The notes beneath the pieces were generated by a model that was not told the DNA's origin, made no database searches, and saw nothing but the letters and a program-made list of their open reading frames with translations. This document shows positions 34,817-43,593 of a stretch of DNA of 64,000 bases, one piece after another. The stretch covers positions 278,718-342,717 of the forward strand of contig NZ_LECT01000016.1 in the NCBI RefSeq assembly GCF_001027925.1. The letters are read 5' to 3'. The DNA comes from Rhodopirellula islandica. Lineage in GTDB: Bacteria > Planctomycetota > Planctomycetia > Pirellulales > Pirellulaceae. Position numbers and translations under genes: made by a program. Positions within the stretch are counted from its first letter, which is position 1; each line of letters starts with the position of its first letter.

Positions 34817-35986
34817 ATGAAACTCAAATCACACAGAGTGATGCGAAGTGAACTAGAGAGTCTTCGCAGCTTTTTCGACAGCACGAAGAGGGCGTATGAA
34901 ATTGCCGAAGAAATATGGCAGGCTCGCTACACTTCACCTCAATTGCGTGAACAGCTAAAGACCAACGAAGTGGACGTTTCCCCGCACGATACATCTTTAG
35001 GGAAAAGGTCTCAACGCAAGCGATTGCATACGATGTTGTGCGAGCTCACGTTGGTGCGGGTCGTTTCAGTACTTGAAGTGTTCTTGGTCGATTCAGTCAA
35101 GGACGTCTTTGTGGTTACAAAGAGACCATTCATGGACCCAAACCTGCGAATTGAGATGTCACAGGACGAATTAATTGCCAATAGCAGCCCTGCGAAAATT
35201 CTCGGCCGAATCATCGATCGCGAAACTAGACGACTGAGCAGCGGCGGATTCAAGGAGGTTATCAAGTATTACAAGCGACGCTTTGACATCGATTTATCCT
35301 GCATTTCTCCCGGCTATTCTGTTATGCAGGAGTATCATGACCGCAGGCACCTCTTAGTGCATCGTCTTGGGAGGACGGACAAAGTCTATCGACGAACCTA
35401 CAAGACCGTTTCCAAGACGGTTGATGTCGCTGATGACTACATTGAAAAACTTTTTACTGACACAGCTTCGTTTGTTGAATGCGTTTGCGATCAGCTCGAG
35501 GTTTTCCTGAGAAGAGAGGATATTAGCAATTCCTCTATGAACGCTAGGCAGATAACCGACATCACGTTTCTCAAGAACGAGATAGTTGATTGTTTACAAC
35601 CGAGTTTCCATTTTTGGGCCGGCGATGAGTACGTCACCACGAACGAAATCCTGGCCGGAACCCACAGGAATATGGATGGAAGCATCCGGCACTACTTTAA
35701 CGGCACTGACCCCGCACTCCAGTGCATCAACAAGTGCCTTAAAGAGGAGGCAAGAAATGGGACTATAACGTTCAACACGGTCGCATCTGCCGTCGCACAT
35801 AAGAAAGTAAGCGAACAAGTAGTCGAACAGGTATTCCAAAAGCTTCCAGAACAGCCTTGGCAAACCGGAATTCACAAAAGGATCGCTGAAGAACTTGGGC
35901 TTTCGAATGGCACGGTGTCTTCGGCGATCCAAACCTTAATCTCGCGAGGGAGATTCAAACAGCAGATACACGGCCGACTTTTCTAA
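34817..35986 (+). CDS. HEPN-domain protein with C-terminal winged helix
   Basis: This 389-residue protein starts at the ATG six bases past the REP-like copy; the longer open frame merely translates the repeat. Residues ~65-235 are helical and carry RHLLVH at 177-182, an R-x4-H signature as in HEPN ribonucleases, within DRRHLLVHRLGRTDKVY. The last ~40 residues (GIHKRIAEELGLSNGTVSSA) read as a helix-turn-helix/winged helix. HEPN proteins are common as toxins and antiviral RNases. The gene is AT-richer than its neighbours by eye and has no partner on its strand within 260 bp except the small membrane protein. The function is inferred from fold only. Confidence 0.6.
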   Translation: MKLKSHRVMRSELESLRSFFDSTKRAYEIAEEIWQARYTSPQLREQLKTNEVDVSPHDTSLGKRSQRKRLHTMLCELTLVRVVSVLEVFLVDSVKDVFVVTKRPFMDPNLRIEMSQDELIANSSPAKILGRIIDRETRRLSSGGFKEVIKYYKRRFDIDLSCISPGYSVMQEYHDRRHLLVHRLGRTDKVYRRTYKTVSKTVDVADDYIEKLFTDTASFVECVCDQLEVFLRREDISNSSMNARQITDITFLKNEIVDCLQPSFHFWAGDEYVTTNEILAGTHRNMDGSIRHYFNGTDPALQCINKCLKEEARNGTITFNTVASAVAHKKVSEQVVEQVFQKLPEQPWQTGIHKRIAEELGLSNGTVSSAIQTLISRGRFKQQIHGRLF

Positions 35987-36730
35987 TGCTGCCAAATGAT
36001 GAAGCCGAACTTTTTGCCTCAGGATCTTAACGGCACAATGGAAACGACCAAGGTCGCCTTCACCAAACATAAGATTACGCGTACCCATGCCCCTTACCAT
36101 GACGAAATCAGAGGAAACGGGGTTCATTGTTGTTTCCATTCGCCTATGCATGAATCCCGCGCCCTTCGATTGTACGCGAACGTTTTTTTGGTTGGCTGTT
36201 GGACTACTTCGTTCCGAGTTGATTCTCTCAATGGCTATTTTCGCGGGGTCCATAAAAAACGGAAAGGTCAGTGTACCAAAGAGCGGAAACGCAGGAAGCT
36301 CTTTCAGATTATGGAAATAGTATGGGGAGATCTCTTTCGGGAACTTAGCTCGACATATTCCAACCGGGAATTGCCGTGCGACGAGATCGTTGCCATTCAG
36401 ACGCCCAGAATAGACCTCCATTCTGCTGACATTCTGGACCGTGGAAGCACGCGAGCGGAGATTTTGTGAGCAGCGTTGCGGTTGACGTGGACAATGGTGG
36501 GCGAGTTTGCGGTTGGTTGGAAGGTTGGCTTGGCTTGAATTTTGGCGTGACAACTGGGCCTAACGGCCGTCGGCTGAAGTGAACGGGTTTGGTGAGCCGG
36601 CGTCTTCGGCAAATCTGAAAACAGCCTGTAGCGTCCTAGCCACATTCTGAAATGTTCCGTCGCCCGGCGGCTGCCATTGCAACGATCGATGCCGTTCAGG
36701 TGTGCGGGAACGAGAGACCTACAGACTGAA
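35987..36730. other. Gene-free region with REP-like copy B
   Basis: Open frames on both strands (about 157 and 205 codons) cross the palindrome and show no domain, signal or codon pattern, so I call no gene. The palindrome is at 36107-36170. At 36558-36564, GCCTAAC matches the integron RYYYAAC consensus (GTTAGGC on minus), without a convincing paired arm. The 170 bp before the tmk stop are repeat-like and GC-rich. Confidence 0.5.
36107..36170. repeat. REP-like palindrome, copy B
   Basis: A 64-base copy begins ATCAGAGGAAACGGGGTTCA and ends CATGAATCCCGCGCCCTTCGAT. It has the same length and arms as copies A and C, 120 bp after the HEPN gene stop, so copies A and B bracket that gene. Confidence 0.7.
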
Positions 36731-37387
36731 TCAGAACAGCTCGATCGCTGCGATGGTTTTGGCGACTTCATCGATTGTTCCCGAGGCGTCGATGACGTGC
36801 GTGCGACCACCGGCGTTGGGCAATTCGTCCAAGAAGGCTTGCCGAACTTTGGCCATGTAATCGACGCCTCGTGACTCCATGCGATCAGCTTCGCCACCGA
36901 CTCGCTGCATCGAGATCTCGGCGGGCAAATCCAGCAACAGCGTCACGTCCGGCTGAACCCCACCGCACGCGAGTCGGCCGAGTTGCCACAGCGTTTGCGC
37001 ATCGACTTCACCACCAACGCTCTGATAGACCACGTTGGCCAGCAAGAACCGGTCGCTGATCACCGTCACCCCATCGGCCAGCGCCGATCGCAAGGTCGAT
37101 TCGATCATTTCACAGCGACTGGCCATGAACAAGATCGCTTCGGTGCGTCGATGCATTTGCAGATCACTGTCCAGCAACATCGCTCGCAATTTCGTTCCCA
37201 GGTCAGTCGACCCGGGGTCTCGCACGCAGAGAATCTCGCGGCCTTCGGATCGCAAACGATCGGCCAAGATCTCGATCTGGGATGACTTCCCAACCCCGTC
37301 GATTCCATCGAGCGTGATCAAGCGACCCGGATACGGGTGAGCGGGTTCCGCTGTGCATGGTTCCGCATGGTGAGAATCGTCAGGCAT
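36731..37387 (-). CDS. tmk: Thymidylate kinase
   Basis: This 218-residue protein starts at the ATG overlapping the upstream stop (TGATG), preceded by a GGGGA site. The P-loop GIDGVGKSS, the DRFLLANVVYQS segment (DR-Y/S of dTMP binding) and LLLDLPAEISMQRVGG with a lid-like R-x-E-S-R are all present. It phosphorylates dTMP to dTDP. Length and motif order are normal. It forms an operon with the upstream membrane protein. Confidence 0.92.
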   Translation of the reverse strand: MPDDSHHAEPCTAEPAHPYPGRLITLDGIDGVGKSSQIEILADRLRSEGREILCVRDPGSTDLGTKLRAMLLDSDLQMHRRTEAILFMASRCEMIESTLRSALADGVTVISDRFLLANVVYQSVGGEVDAQTLWQLGRLACGGVQPDVTLLLDLPAEISMQRVGGEADRMESRGVDYMAKVRQAFLDELPNAGGRTHVIDASGTIDEVAKTIAAIELF

Positions 37388-37962
37388 CAAAACGTCCCCG
37401 TTGAATAGGCATCGGCTTTGCCCACAATTGGCAAGTGAGCGTATTCCGACACCAACCAACCGCCGTGGGCCGCATTGGGATCGCCACTTTTCTCGAATGT
37501 CAGCATCAATCGTCTGGGAATGGAAACATTCTTGATCGACCCGCGTTTTTCACTGACGGTCACCTTGACCGTCATGTCCACGTTGGCTTGTGGTGGCAAG
37601 GATCCCTGCACCATTTTGATGGATCGAATGCTGCCGACTTTGGCGACTTCGAATTCATAGCGTTGAAGTTCGGTTCCAGCTTGCGTCTGGGTTTGTTTGG
37701 CACCAATCAGCTCGACCACGTCGTCGTAGCGTTCTTCTTCGACGGCCTTGGCCACATCGTAGATCAAGGTTTCGATTCGTTCCTCGTCCGTCACCCAATT
37801 GCCGGCGATCACCCAAGCCAACGGAATCAAGGCGGCGGAGACCAAGCCGGCGATGGCCAATGCCTTTTTGCCCGTTTGCAACCAACTGAAAATCAACGCG
37901 GCGGCCAACACCCCCAGCATGATTGAAACCACGAGCGGTTGTTCAGCAAGGAGTTGAGTCAT
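37387..37962 (-). CDS. Membrane protein of unknown function upstream of tmk
   Basis: This 191-residue protein has two membrane segments at the N-terminus (VVSIMLGVLAAALIFSWL and ALAIAGLVSAALIPLAWVIAG). A ~125-residue soluble domain follows (DEERIETLIYDVAKAVEEE ... VDMTVKVTVSEKRG) that looks like an NTF2/DUF4440-like beta-alpha fold. The stop overlaps the tmk start by one base, so tmk translation is probably coupled to it. The family is not recognised. Confidence 0.6.
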   Translation of the reverse strand: MTQLLAEQPLVVSIMLGVLAAALIFSWLQTGKKALAIAGLVSAALIPLAWVIAGNWVTDEERIETLIYDVAKAVEEERYDDVVELIGAKQTQTQAGTELQRYEFEVAKVGSIRSIKMVQGSLPPQANVDMTVKVTVSEKRGSIKNVSIPRRLMLTFEKSGDPNAAHGGWLVSEYAHLPIVGKADAYSTGTF

Positions 37963-38118
37963 CGCAATCGCCAGAAAAGAGGAAGAGAGCCGCTTGGTTG
38001 CGATTCGCTGGGGTCACCCCAGGAACCACGATTCGATACGATAACCGCATTCGATCTCAGCGCCGTGAGGGTCGCCCTGATCCAATTGGTCATCCCGTTC
38101 ATTTTAGCCACTTGTTCC

Positions 38119-39540
38119 ATGAAACGTGTTTCGTTGCCAGTCGTCTCAGCCCAGCACTACCGTGGGGCAGTCGAGGGTGAATTATGGGAGTTGAGGCCCG
38201 CCGCGGTGGCGGGTTCGTTCTCCGCTCGTTCGCAACCCACCGATGATTCACCGGAGGCGATCACGAAACTCGCCGTGAGCATGTTGCAGACGCCGGCGGA
38301 CTTCCCGACAGTGTTCGAGGCGATTGTTCCCGGCGACCATGTGGCTTTGGCGGTTGACCCCAATGTCCCGCGAATTTCGGATGTTTTGCGGGGCGTGCTT
38401 GCCTTGCTCGGGCAAGCCAATGCGGGCAAGGTCAGCGTGGTGCTCTGGAACGAGGCCGACGAAGCCTTGGTGACTCGACTGCAGCAAGAATTGGATGCGG
38501 TCCAGGCCAACCAAACCACCCTCAAACCGATGAAGGTGGAAGTGGTCCGCCACGAACCACACCGACGCGAAAATTTGCGTTACATCGTCGCGGACGAAAA
38601 CGCCGAGGCGGTCTACCTGGCCAAGGATCTGGTCGACGCTGACTTCACGTTGCCAATTCTGTCCGCTCGATCCCGTGACGCGATCAACAACGTTGATCCG
38701 ACCGGCATCTTCCCATTGTTCGCGGATGCGGCGACGCAGCACCGCTACCAGATCGGATCCACCACGGAACCTTCGGAAGCCGCTTGGTTGCTGGGCGTGC
38801 AAGTCATGATGCTGGTTTCCGCCGACGCAGCCGGTGAACTCGGTCGATTGATCGCCGGCACCCCGGATGCCTTGCGCCATGAGCTGGCCAACCTGTACGC
38901 CAGCGGAGAGACGGCCGACCAAGAGTCCTGGGATCGCGACGAATCCGCGATCACTTCGGACGCCATCAGCGAGACCGTCCCGACCGCGGAAATGGTCGTT
39001 GCGGCTCTCGATGGAGACGAAAACTCGCAGACCTGGGCCAACCTGGCGCGGGCCGCAATCGCAGCCGGGCGTCACGTCACACCGGCCGGAACGATTGTGA
39101 TTTGGTCGCAAGTCAGAACGCCGCCCGGCCCGGTGTGGTTGCGAGAACTCGGTCAATCACCGATCGGCATCGAGTCCGATCCGGACCAGAGCGACGCCTC
39201 CCAAGACAACGACGAGGAGGAGGAAGACGACTCGGGCACGGCCGATTTGGAACCGAGCAACCCAGCCAAGTTGGACCAGGACACGGCGTTCAAAAGCTGG
39301 GACGCGGAAACACCTCTGGCACGGCAATGGAGTCAATTGATTGCCGATGGTCACGTGCTGCTGCACTGCCAACTCGACGACGATGTGGTTGAATCACTCG
39401 GGATGGGTGTCATCCACTCGATCGAAGAACTTCGAACCCTCGGAACGCGTCTCAGCGGTGCAGGAGTGTTGCGTGCGGCGCACTACCACACCGAATCCAT
39501 CGTCGCTTTCTCAATGACCGACGAGGAGGTTGAACCATGA
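38119..39540 (+). CDS. LarA-like (lactate racemase N-domain-like) protein
   Basis: This 473-residue protein starts at ATG (MKRVSLPVVSAQHYRG). Part of it reads like a DUF2088/LarA N-terminal domain: IVPGDHVALAVDPNVPRISD followed by a Rossmann-like NAGKVSVVLWNEADEALV and a loop VRHEPHRRENLRYI. The nickel-binding His/Lys set of true lactate racemases is not obvious. An acidic linker (DNDEEEEDDSGT) precedes a short C-terminal domain. The stop overlaps the Nudix gene start (ATGA). Enzyme activity is not established. Confidence 0.5.
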   Translation: MKRVSLPVVSAQHYRGAVEGELWELRPAAVAGSFSARSQPTDDSPEAITKLAVSMLQTPADFPTVFEAIVPGDHVALAVDPNVPRISDVLRGVLALLGQANAGKVSVVLWNEADEALVTRLQQELDAVQANQTTLKPMKVEVVRHEPHRRENLRYIVADENAEAVYLAKDLVDADFTLPILSARSRDAINNVDPTGIFPLFADAATQHRYQIGSTTEPSEAAWLLGVQVMMLVSADAAGELGRLIAGTPDALRHELANLYASGETADQESWDRDESAITSDAISETVPTAEMVVAALDGDENSQTWANLARAAIAAGRHVTPAGTIVIWSQVRTPPGPVWLRELGQSPIGIESDPDQSDASQDNDEEEEDDSGTADLEPSNPAKLDQDTAFKSWDAETPLARQWSQLIADGHVLLHCQLDDDVVESLGMGVIHSIEELRTLGTRLSGAGVLRAAHYHTESIVAFSMTDEEVEP

Positions 39541-40319
39541 AGAAGAAACCAAGCGCGGCCACCGTCAAAAAAACAGCCAAGAAGTCTGCTTCGCGGAAAT
39601 CGGCAAAGAAGTCCTCCCGTGAATCAACACGCAAATCACATCCTGCCGCCCACCAAGCGAGTGGCAACGACGCCAAAAAATCCGCCAGCAAGACGGTGAA
39701 GAAGTCGGTCAAGAAGAAGGCTGCGAAAAAGTCCGCTGTCAAAAGCGTTCGCAAGGCAAGCCCCAAGCCCAGCAGGCGTTCGCAAGAACCGATCGAACAG
39801 GCGTTCCGCTATTGTCCCTCGTGCCAAACACCGAGTGAGCATCTCGGAGCCATCCCGTTTCGCTGCGGAGAATGTGGATTCGCGTTCTTTTTTGGCCCCG
39901 TCGCGGCCGTCGGCGGGCTGATTGTGAACGAAGCTCAGGAATTGCTGCTTGTTCGTCGTGCACGCGACCCTGGCAAAGGCCAATGGGGTTTGCCCGGGGG
40001 CTTTGTCGATCGAGGCGAGTCCATCGAGGAAGCTCTGCGCCGTGAGGTCATCGAAGAGACTCAGTTGAAAGTGACCGAGTTGACGCTGTTGACGACAGGC
40101 CCCAACACTTACACCTACGCCGGCGTGACCGCTGATGTGATCGATTTGTTCTTTGTCTGCAAAGTTCCCACGAACGCTAAGATTCAATTGGAACCCACTG
40201 AACTGTCTGAGTTCAAATGGTGTGTGCCTACCAAGCGTGAGCTCAACAACATGGCATTCCCGTCCAATCGAATCGCGGTGGAACAATGGCTCCAAGAAAG
40301 AAAACAGGCCTCCAAATGA
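39537..40319 (+). CDS. Nudix hydrolase with zinc ribbon and Lys-rich N-terminus
   Basis: This 260-residue protein has three parts. Residues 1-80 are a Lys/Ser/Ala-rich tail like histone H1/AAKK repeats. A zinc ribbon (CPSCQTP ... RCGECGF, about 93-118) follows. A Nudix domain then carries the box GGFVDRGESIEEALRREVIE-ET. Zinc-ribbon Nudix proteins resemble NudC-like or ADP-ribose pyrophosphatase-like enzymes. The basic tail could bind nucleic acid. Starts and stops overlap both neighbours, so it is in the middle of an operon. Confidence 0.8.
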   Translation: MKKKPSAATVKKTAKKSASRKSAKKSSRESTRKSHPAAHQASGNDAKKSASKTVKKSVKKKAAKKSAVKSVRKASPKPSRRSQEPIEQAFRYCPSCQTPSEHLGAIPFRCGECGFAFFFGPVAAVGGLIVNEAQELLLVRRARDPGKGQWGLPGGFVDRGESIEEALRREVIEETQLKVTELTLLTTGPNTYTYAGVTADVIDLFFVCKVPTNAKIQLEPTELSEFKWCVPTKRELNNMAFPSNRIAVEQWLQERKQASK

Positions 40320-41386
40320 ATTCAGCGATTTCGACCGAGCATTCACCGCGGGCATCCACCCGATCATCGGCGTCTCGCTGGGCAACCGTGTTGATGGCCG
40401 GAACGATGTTGATCCTCGCCTTTGCGGCAACCGAAGGATGCACCAACTCATCCGGCAAACCCAAAAGCGGCAAGCTGCAAGTTCTCGCCACCACTGCGAT
40501 GGTGGGCGACGTCGTCAAAGCGGTCGGTGGTGACGCAATCGAAGTCACCGTGTTGCTCGGTCCGGGCGTCGACCCGCACCTTTACAAGACGACTCGCGAT
40601 GACGTGGCTCAAATTTTGGATGCCGATGTGGTGTTTTATTCGGGTTTGATGCTCGAGGGAAAAATGTCGGACACCTTTGCGAAGGTCGGGAAATCGAAAC
40701 CCGTTTTCGCAGTGACAGAGGATTTGGATCACGACAAGCTTTTGTCTGATTCGCAGCAAACCGGCCACCCCGATCCGCACGTTTGGTTCGATGTCGAACT
40801 GTGGTCGCTCACCGCCAACCAAGTCGCGGAAGTCCTCGGGGAACAGTTGCCCGAACACCTGGATACGTTTGCGATGAATTCGTCAAACTACCAATCGGAT
40901 TTGCGAGACCTCGCAGCGGACGCCAAGGCCGCCCTGGCAACGATCCCTGAAGACCAACGAATTCTGATCACCTCGCACGATGCGTTTGGCTACCTTGGCC
41001 GCGCTTACGGGATCGAGGTCATGGGTGTGCAGGGAATTTCAACGGACTCAGAAGCCGGGCTGCAACGCATCAACGAACTCGTCGACTTGATCGTTGAGAA
41101 ACAGGTCCCCGCCGTCTTTGTTGAAACCAGTGTGAATGGGAAAAGCATTCAAGCCTTGATCGATGGCGCCCGTTCTCGTGGGCACGCGGTCAAAATTGGC
41201 GGGGAACTGTTTTCTGACGCCGCTGGCGAAGCGGGCACTTACGAGGGCACCTACCCTGGCATGATTGATCACAATGTGACACTGATCACCCGAGCCCTGG
41301 GAGGCGAAGCCCCCGAGAATGGATTGCGAGGCAAACTGAGCATGGACGCGGAAACGACAGCCGAGACCTCGAACGTTCCGAATTAG
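40316..41386 (+). CDS. Metal ABC transporter substrate-binding lipoprotein (TroA/ZnuA-like)
   Basis: This 356-residue protein starts at the ATG overlapping the Nudix stop. The signal ends in a lipobox-like ATEGC. The cluster A-I metal-binding ligands are visible: DPHLYK, DPHVWFD, a central ISTDSE and a late HNVTL region. It captures Mn2+, Zn2+ or Fe2+ and passes it to the permeases encoded downstream. Without an extended His-rich loop it fits Mn/Fe better than Zn. The metal is not settled. Confidence 0.88.
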   Translation: MNSAISTEHSPRASTRSSASRWATVLMAGTMLILAFAATEGCTNSSGKPKSGKLQVLATTAMVGDVVKAVGGDAIEVTVLLGPGVDPHLYKTTRDDVAQILDADVVFYSGLMLEGKMSDTFAKVGKSKPVFAVTEDLDHDKLLSDSQQTGHPDPHVWFDVELWSLTANQVAEVLGEQLPEHLDTFAMNSSNYQSDLRDLAADAKAALATIPEDQRILITSHDAFGYLGRAYGIEVMGVQGISTDSEAGLQRINELVDLIVEKQVPAVFVETSVNGKSIQALIDGARSRGHAVKIGGELFSDAAGEAGTYEGTYPGMIDHNVTLITRALGGEAPENGLRGKLSMDAETTAETSNVPN

Positions 41387-41419
41387 GCACCGTCCCCGTC
41401 CAGCCCATCTGTTTTCATC

Positions 41420-42259
41420 ATGAGTTCGTCTGCCATCCCTGTTGAACCTTCCGTTCCAAACGGGTCCGCCTCTTCGGGTGCCGGTGACACGTCGTCGGCC
41501 ATCGCTTTGAAGGTGGATGATTTGACGGTGGCGTATCACCGCAAACCCGTCATCTGGGACGTTGAACTGGAAATCCCAGCAGGCAACTTGGTCGGCATCG
41601 TCGGTCCCAACGGAGCCGGGAAAAGCACGCTGCTCAAAGCGGCCATGGATTTGATCCCACGGGCGTCGGGGCGAGTCGAATTCTTTGGCCAACCGTATTC
41701 CAAATCACGCAGCCGAGTGGGCTACGTCCCGCAACGAGAAAGCGTGGACTGGGACTTTCCCGTTGATGCCCTCGATGTTGTGACCATGGGACTGTATCGA
41801 CAATTGGGTTGGTGCATGCCGGTTCGCAAAAAGCACCGCGACATGGCCCGAGAAGCGCTCGCTCGCGTGGGCATTGCTGACCTCGCTCATCGGCAAATCA
41901 GCCAGTTGTCCGGCGGGCAACAACAACGCACTTTCCTGGCGCGAGCTCTCGTGCAGAACGCCGACTTGTATTTGATGGACGAACCGCTGGCTGCGGTCGA
42001 CGCAGCCACGGAAGCCGCGATCATCGACCTGCTTCGTCAGATGCGAACCGATGGAAAGACCGCGGTTGTGATTCACCACGATTTGCAATCGGTGCCGGAT
42101 TACTTTGACTACGTCGTGCTGCTGAACATGCGAGTGGTCGCATCAGGCAAAACCGAAGACGTGTTCACCAGTGAAAATTTGCAGAAGACCTACGGTGGCC
42201 GATTGACGTTGCTGGACGAAGCCACCGAAGCCATGCGTCGCCGGGAACGGTCGATCTGA
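41420..42259 (+). CDS. Metal ABC transporter ATPase (TroB/MntB-like)
   Basis: This 279-residue protein has Walker A GPNGAGKST, Q-loop region VPQRESVDWDFP, signature LSGGQQQRTFLARAL and Walker B LYLMDEPLAAVD with the downstream H-loop. All parts of a family 3 metal-importer ATPase are intact. A short gap separates it from the binding-protein gene; its stop overlaps the next start (TGATG). Confidence 0.95.
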   Translation: MSSSAIPVEPSVPNGSASSGAGDTSSAIALKVDDLTVAYHRKPVIWDVELEIPAGNLVGIVGPNGAGKSTLLKAAMDLIPRASGRVEFFGQPYSKSRSRVGYVPQRESVDWDFPVDALDVVTMGLYRQLGWCMPVRKKHRDMAREALARVGIADLAHRQISQLSGGQQQRTFLARALVQNADLYLMDEPLAAVDAATEAAIIDLLRQMRTDGKTAVVIHHDLQSVPDYFDYVVLLNMRVVASGKTEDVFTSENLQKTYGGRLTLLDEATEAMRRRERSI

Positions 42260-43593
42260 TGCCCGAGCACCTTTGGCGTGTGATCAGTCTGCAGGATCAC
42301 AACACACGAGTCGTGATTTTCGGCGCCGCGATGCTGGGGCTCGCTGCCGGGTTGGTGGGTTGCTTCACGCTGCTTCGTCGCCGTGCTTTGGTCGGCGATG
42401 CGCTCGCTCACGCGGCGCTTCCCGGAATTGCAATTGCATTTCTGTGGGTCACGGCGATGGGCGGCAATGGGCGTTCGCTGCCGGTCTTGTTGGCTGGGGC
42501 CACCGTATCGGGCATGTTTGGGATCGCATCGATTCTGATCATTCGGCGTGGCACTCGCATCAAAGAGGATGCCGCGCTTGGAATTGTCCTCAGCGTCTTC
42601 TTTGGACTCGGACTGGAACTGCTGGGGATCGCCCAGCAAATGAAGAACGGGAACAAAGCCGGACTGGAATCGTTCATCTACGGCAAGACCGCGTCGATGG
42701 TCGAGAGCGACGCCTGGCTGATCGCAATCGCATCGTTGATTTGTGTTGTGGTTTGCGTGGGGCTGTTGAAAGAGTTCAAGCTGCTGTGTTTCGACGAAGC
42801 CTTTGCGGGCTCGCGGGGGTACCCCGTCGTGCTGCTCGATGCGGCTCTGATGAGCGTGGTGGTCGTGATCACGATCATTGGCCTGCAGGCCGTGGGATTG
42901 GTGTTGGTGATTGCCTTGCTGGTCATTCCCGCTGCGTCGGCCCGGTTTTGGACCGATCGATTGGTTTGGATGATGGTTCTTTCATCGGCCATTGGCATGA
43001 TGGGATGCTTGGTGGGAGCAGCCGCCAGCGCCATGCTGCCACGATTGCCCAGCGGCGCGATGATCGTGCTGACGACTGGCATTGGCTTTCTGATCAGTTT
43101 TCTCATCGGGGCTCGTCGAGGCTTGTTGATTCGGATGTGGCGTCGTCGGTCGCTCAACGCCAGCATCGATCGACAACACTTGCTGCGTGAACTCTACGAA
43201 CTGTTTGAAACCGATCCAAATCGGTTGTCGGTTTCGTGGGACGAACTCGTCCAAGCCCGGAGTTGGTCCAGCAAACGCCTTCGAAAGATTCTGGAGCAGG
43301 CCTCCAGCGATGGTTGGGTCAGCGAGAACATCACCAAGATGGAATTCGCTTTGACGGAACGAGGGGAATCCGAAGCCCGCCGACTCACACGCCGCCACCG
43401 TTTGTGGGAACTGTATTTGATTCATCACGCCGACATCGCACCGCAACGAGTTGACCGCGATGCGGACGCGATTGAGCACGTGCTGGAACCGGAGACGGTG
43501 GCTGAGCTCGAATCGTTGCTCAATGCCGAACTAGGGGAGCGCCGGATGCCGACCGACCCGCACGCTTCCTCCGCCGAAGGAGCCAAGGCATGA
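42259..43593 (+). CDS. Metal ABC permease fused to DtxR-like C-terminal domains
   Basis: This 444-residue protein has eight or nine membrane spans in residues 1-290, with the TroC/ZnuB features RRRALVGDALAHAALPG and LVLVIALLVIPAASA. The soluble tail reads as DtxR/MntR-type: a winged helix (LLRELYELFETDPNR ... SWSSKRLRKILEQASSDGW), then the metal-binding/dimerisation helix RRHRLWELYLIHHADI with VDRDADAIEHVLEPE. This would let metal occupancy act directly on the permease, or the tail could be released. The stop overlaps the next start. Confidence 0.85.
   Translation: MPEHLWRVISLQDHNTRVVIFGAAMLGLAAGLVGCFTLLRRRALVGDALAHAALPGIAIAFLWVTAMGGNGRSLPVLLAGATVSGMFGIASILIIRRGTRIKEDAALGIVLSVFFGLGLELLGIAQQMKNGNKAGLESFIYGKTASMVESDAWLIAIASLICVVVCVGLLKEFKLLCFDEAFAGSRGYPVVLLDAALMSVVVVITIIGLQAVGLVLVIALLVIPAASARFWTDRLVWMMVLSSAIGMMGCLVGAAASAMLPRLPSGAMIVLTTGIGFLISFLIGARRGLLIRMWRRRSLNASIDRQHLLRELYELFETDPNRLSVSWDELVQARSWSSKRLRKILEQASSDGWVSENITKMEFALTERGESEARRLTRRHRLWELYLIHHADIAPQRVDRDADAIEHVLEPETVAELESLLNAELGERRMPTDPHASSAEGAKA

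Noticed and set aside
35996..36469. 157-codon plus-strand frame after the HEPN gene
   Set aside because: It also runs through the palindrome; no ribosome site, Cys/Arg/His-rich and patternless.
35936..36553. 205-codon minus-strand frame after the HEPN gene
   Set aside because: It translates through the REP-like palindrome, overlaps the HEPN 3' end and shows no domain or signal.
36558..36710. Second integron attC site
   Set aside because: GCCTAAC matches the RYYYAAC end, but no GTTRRRY partner or paired hairpin arms were found within 150 bp.
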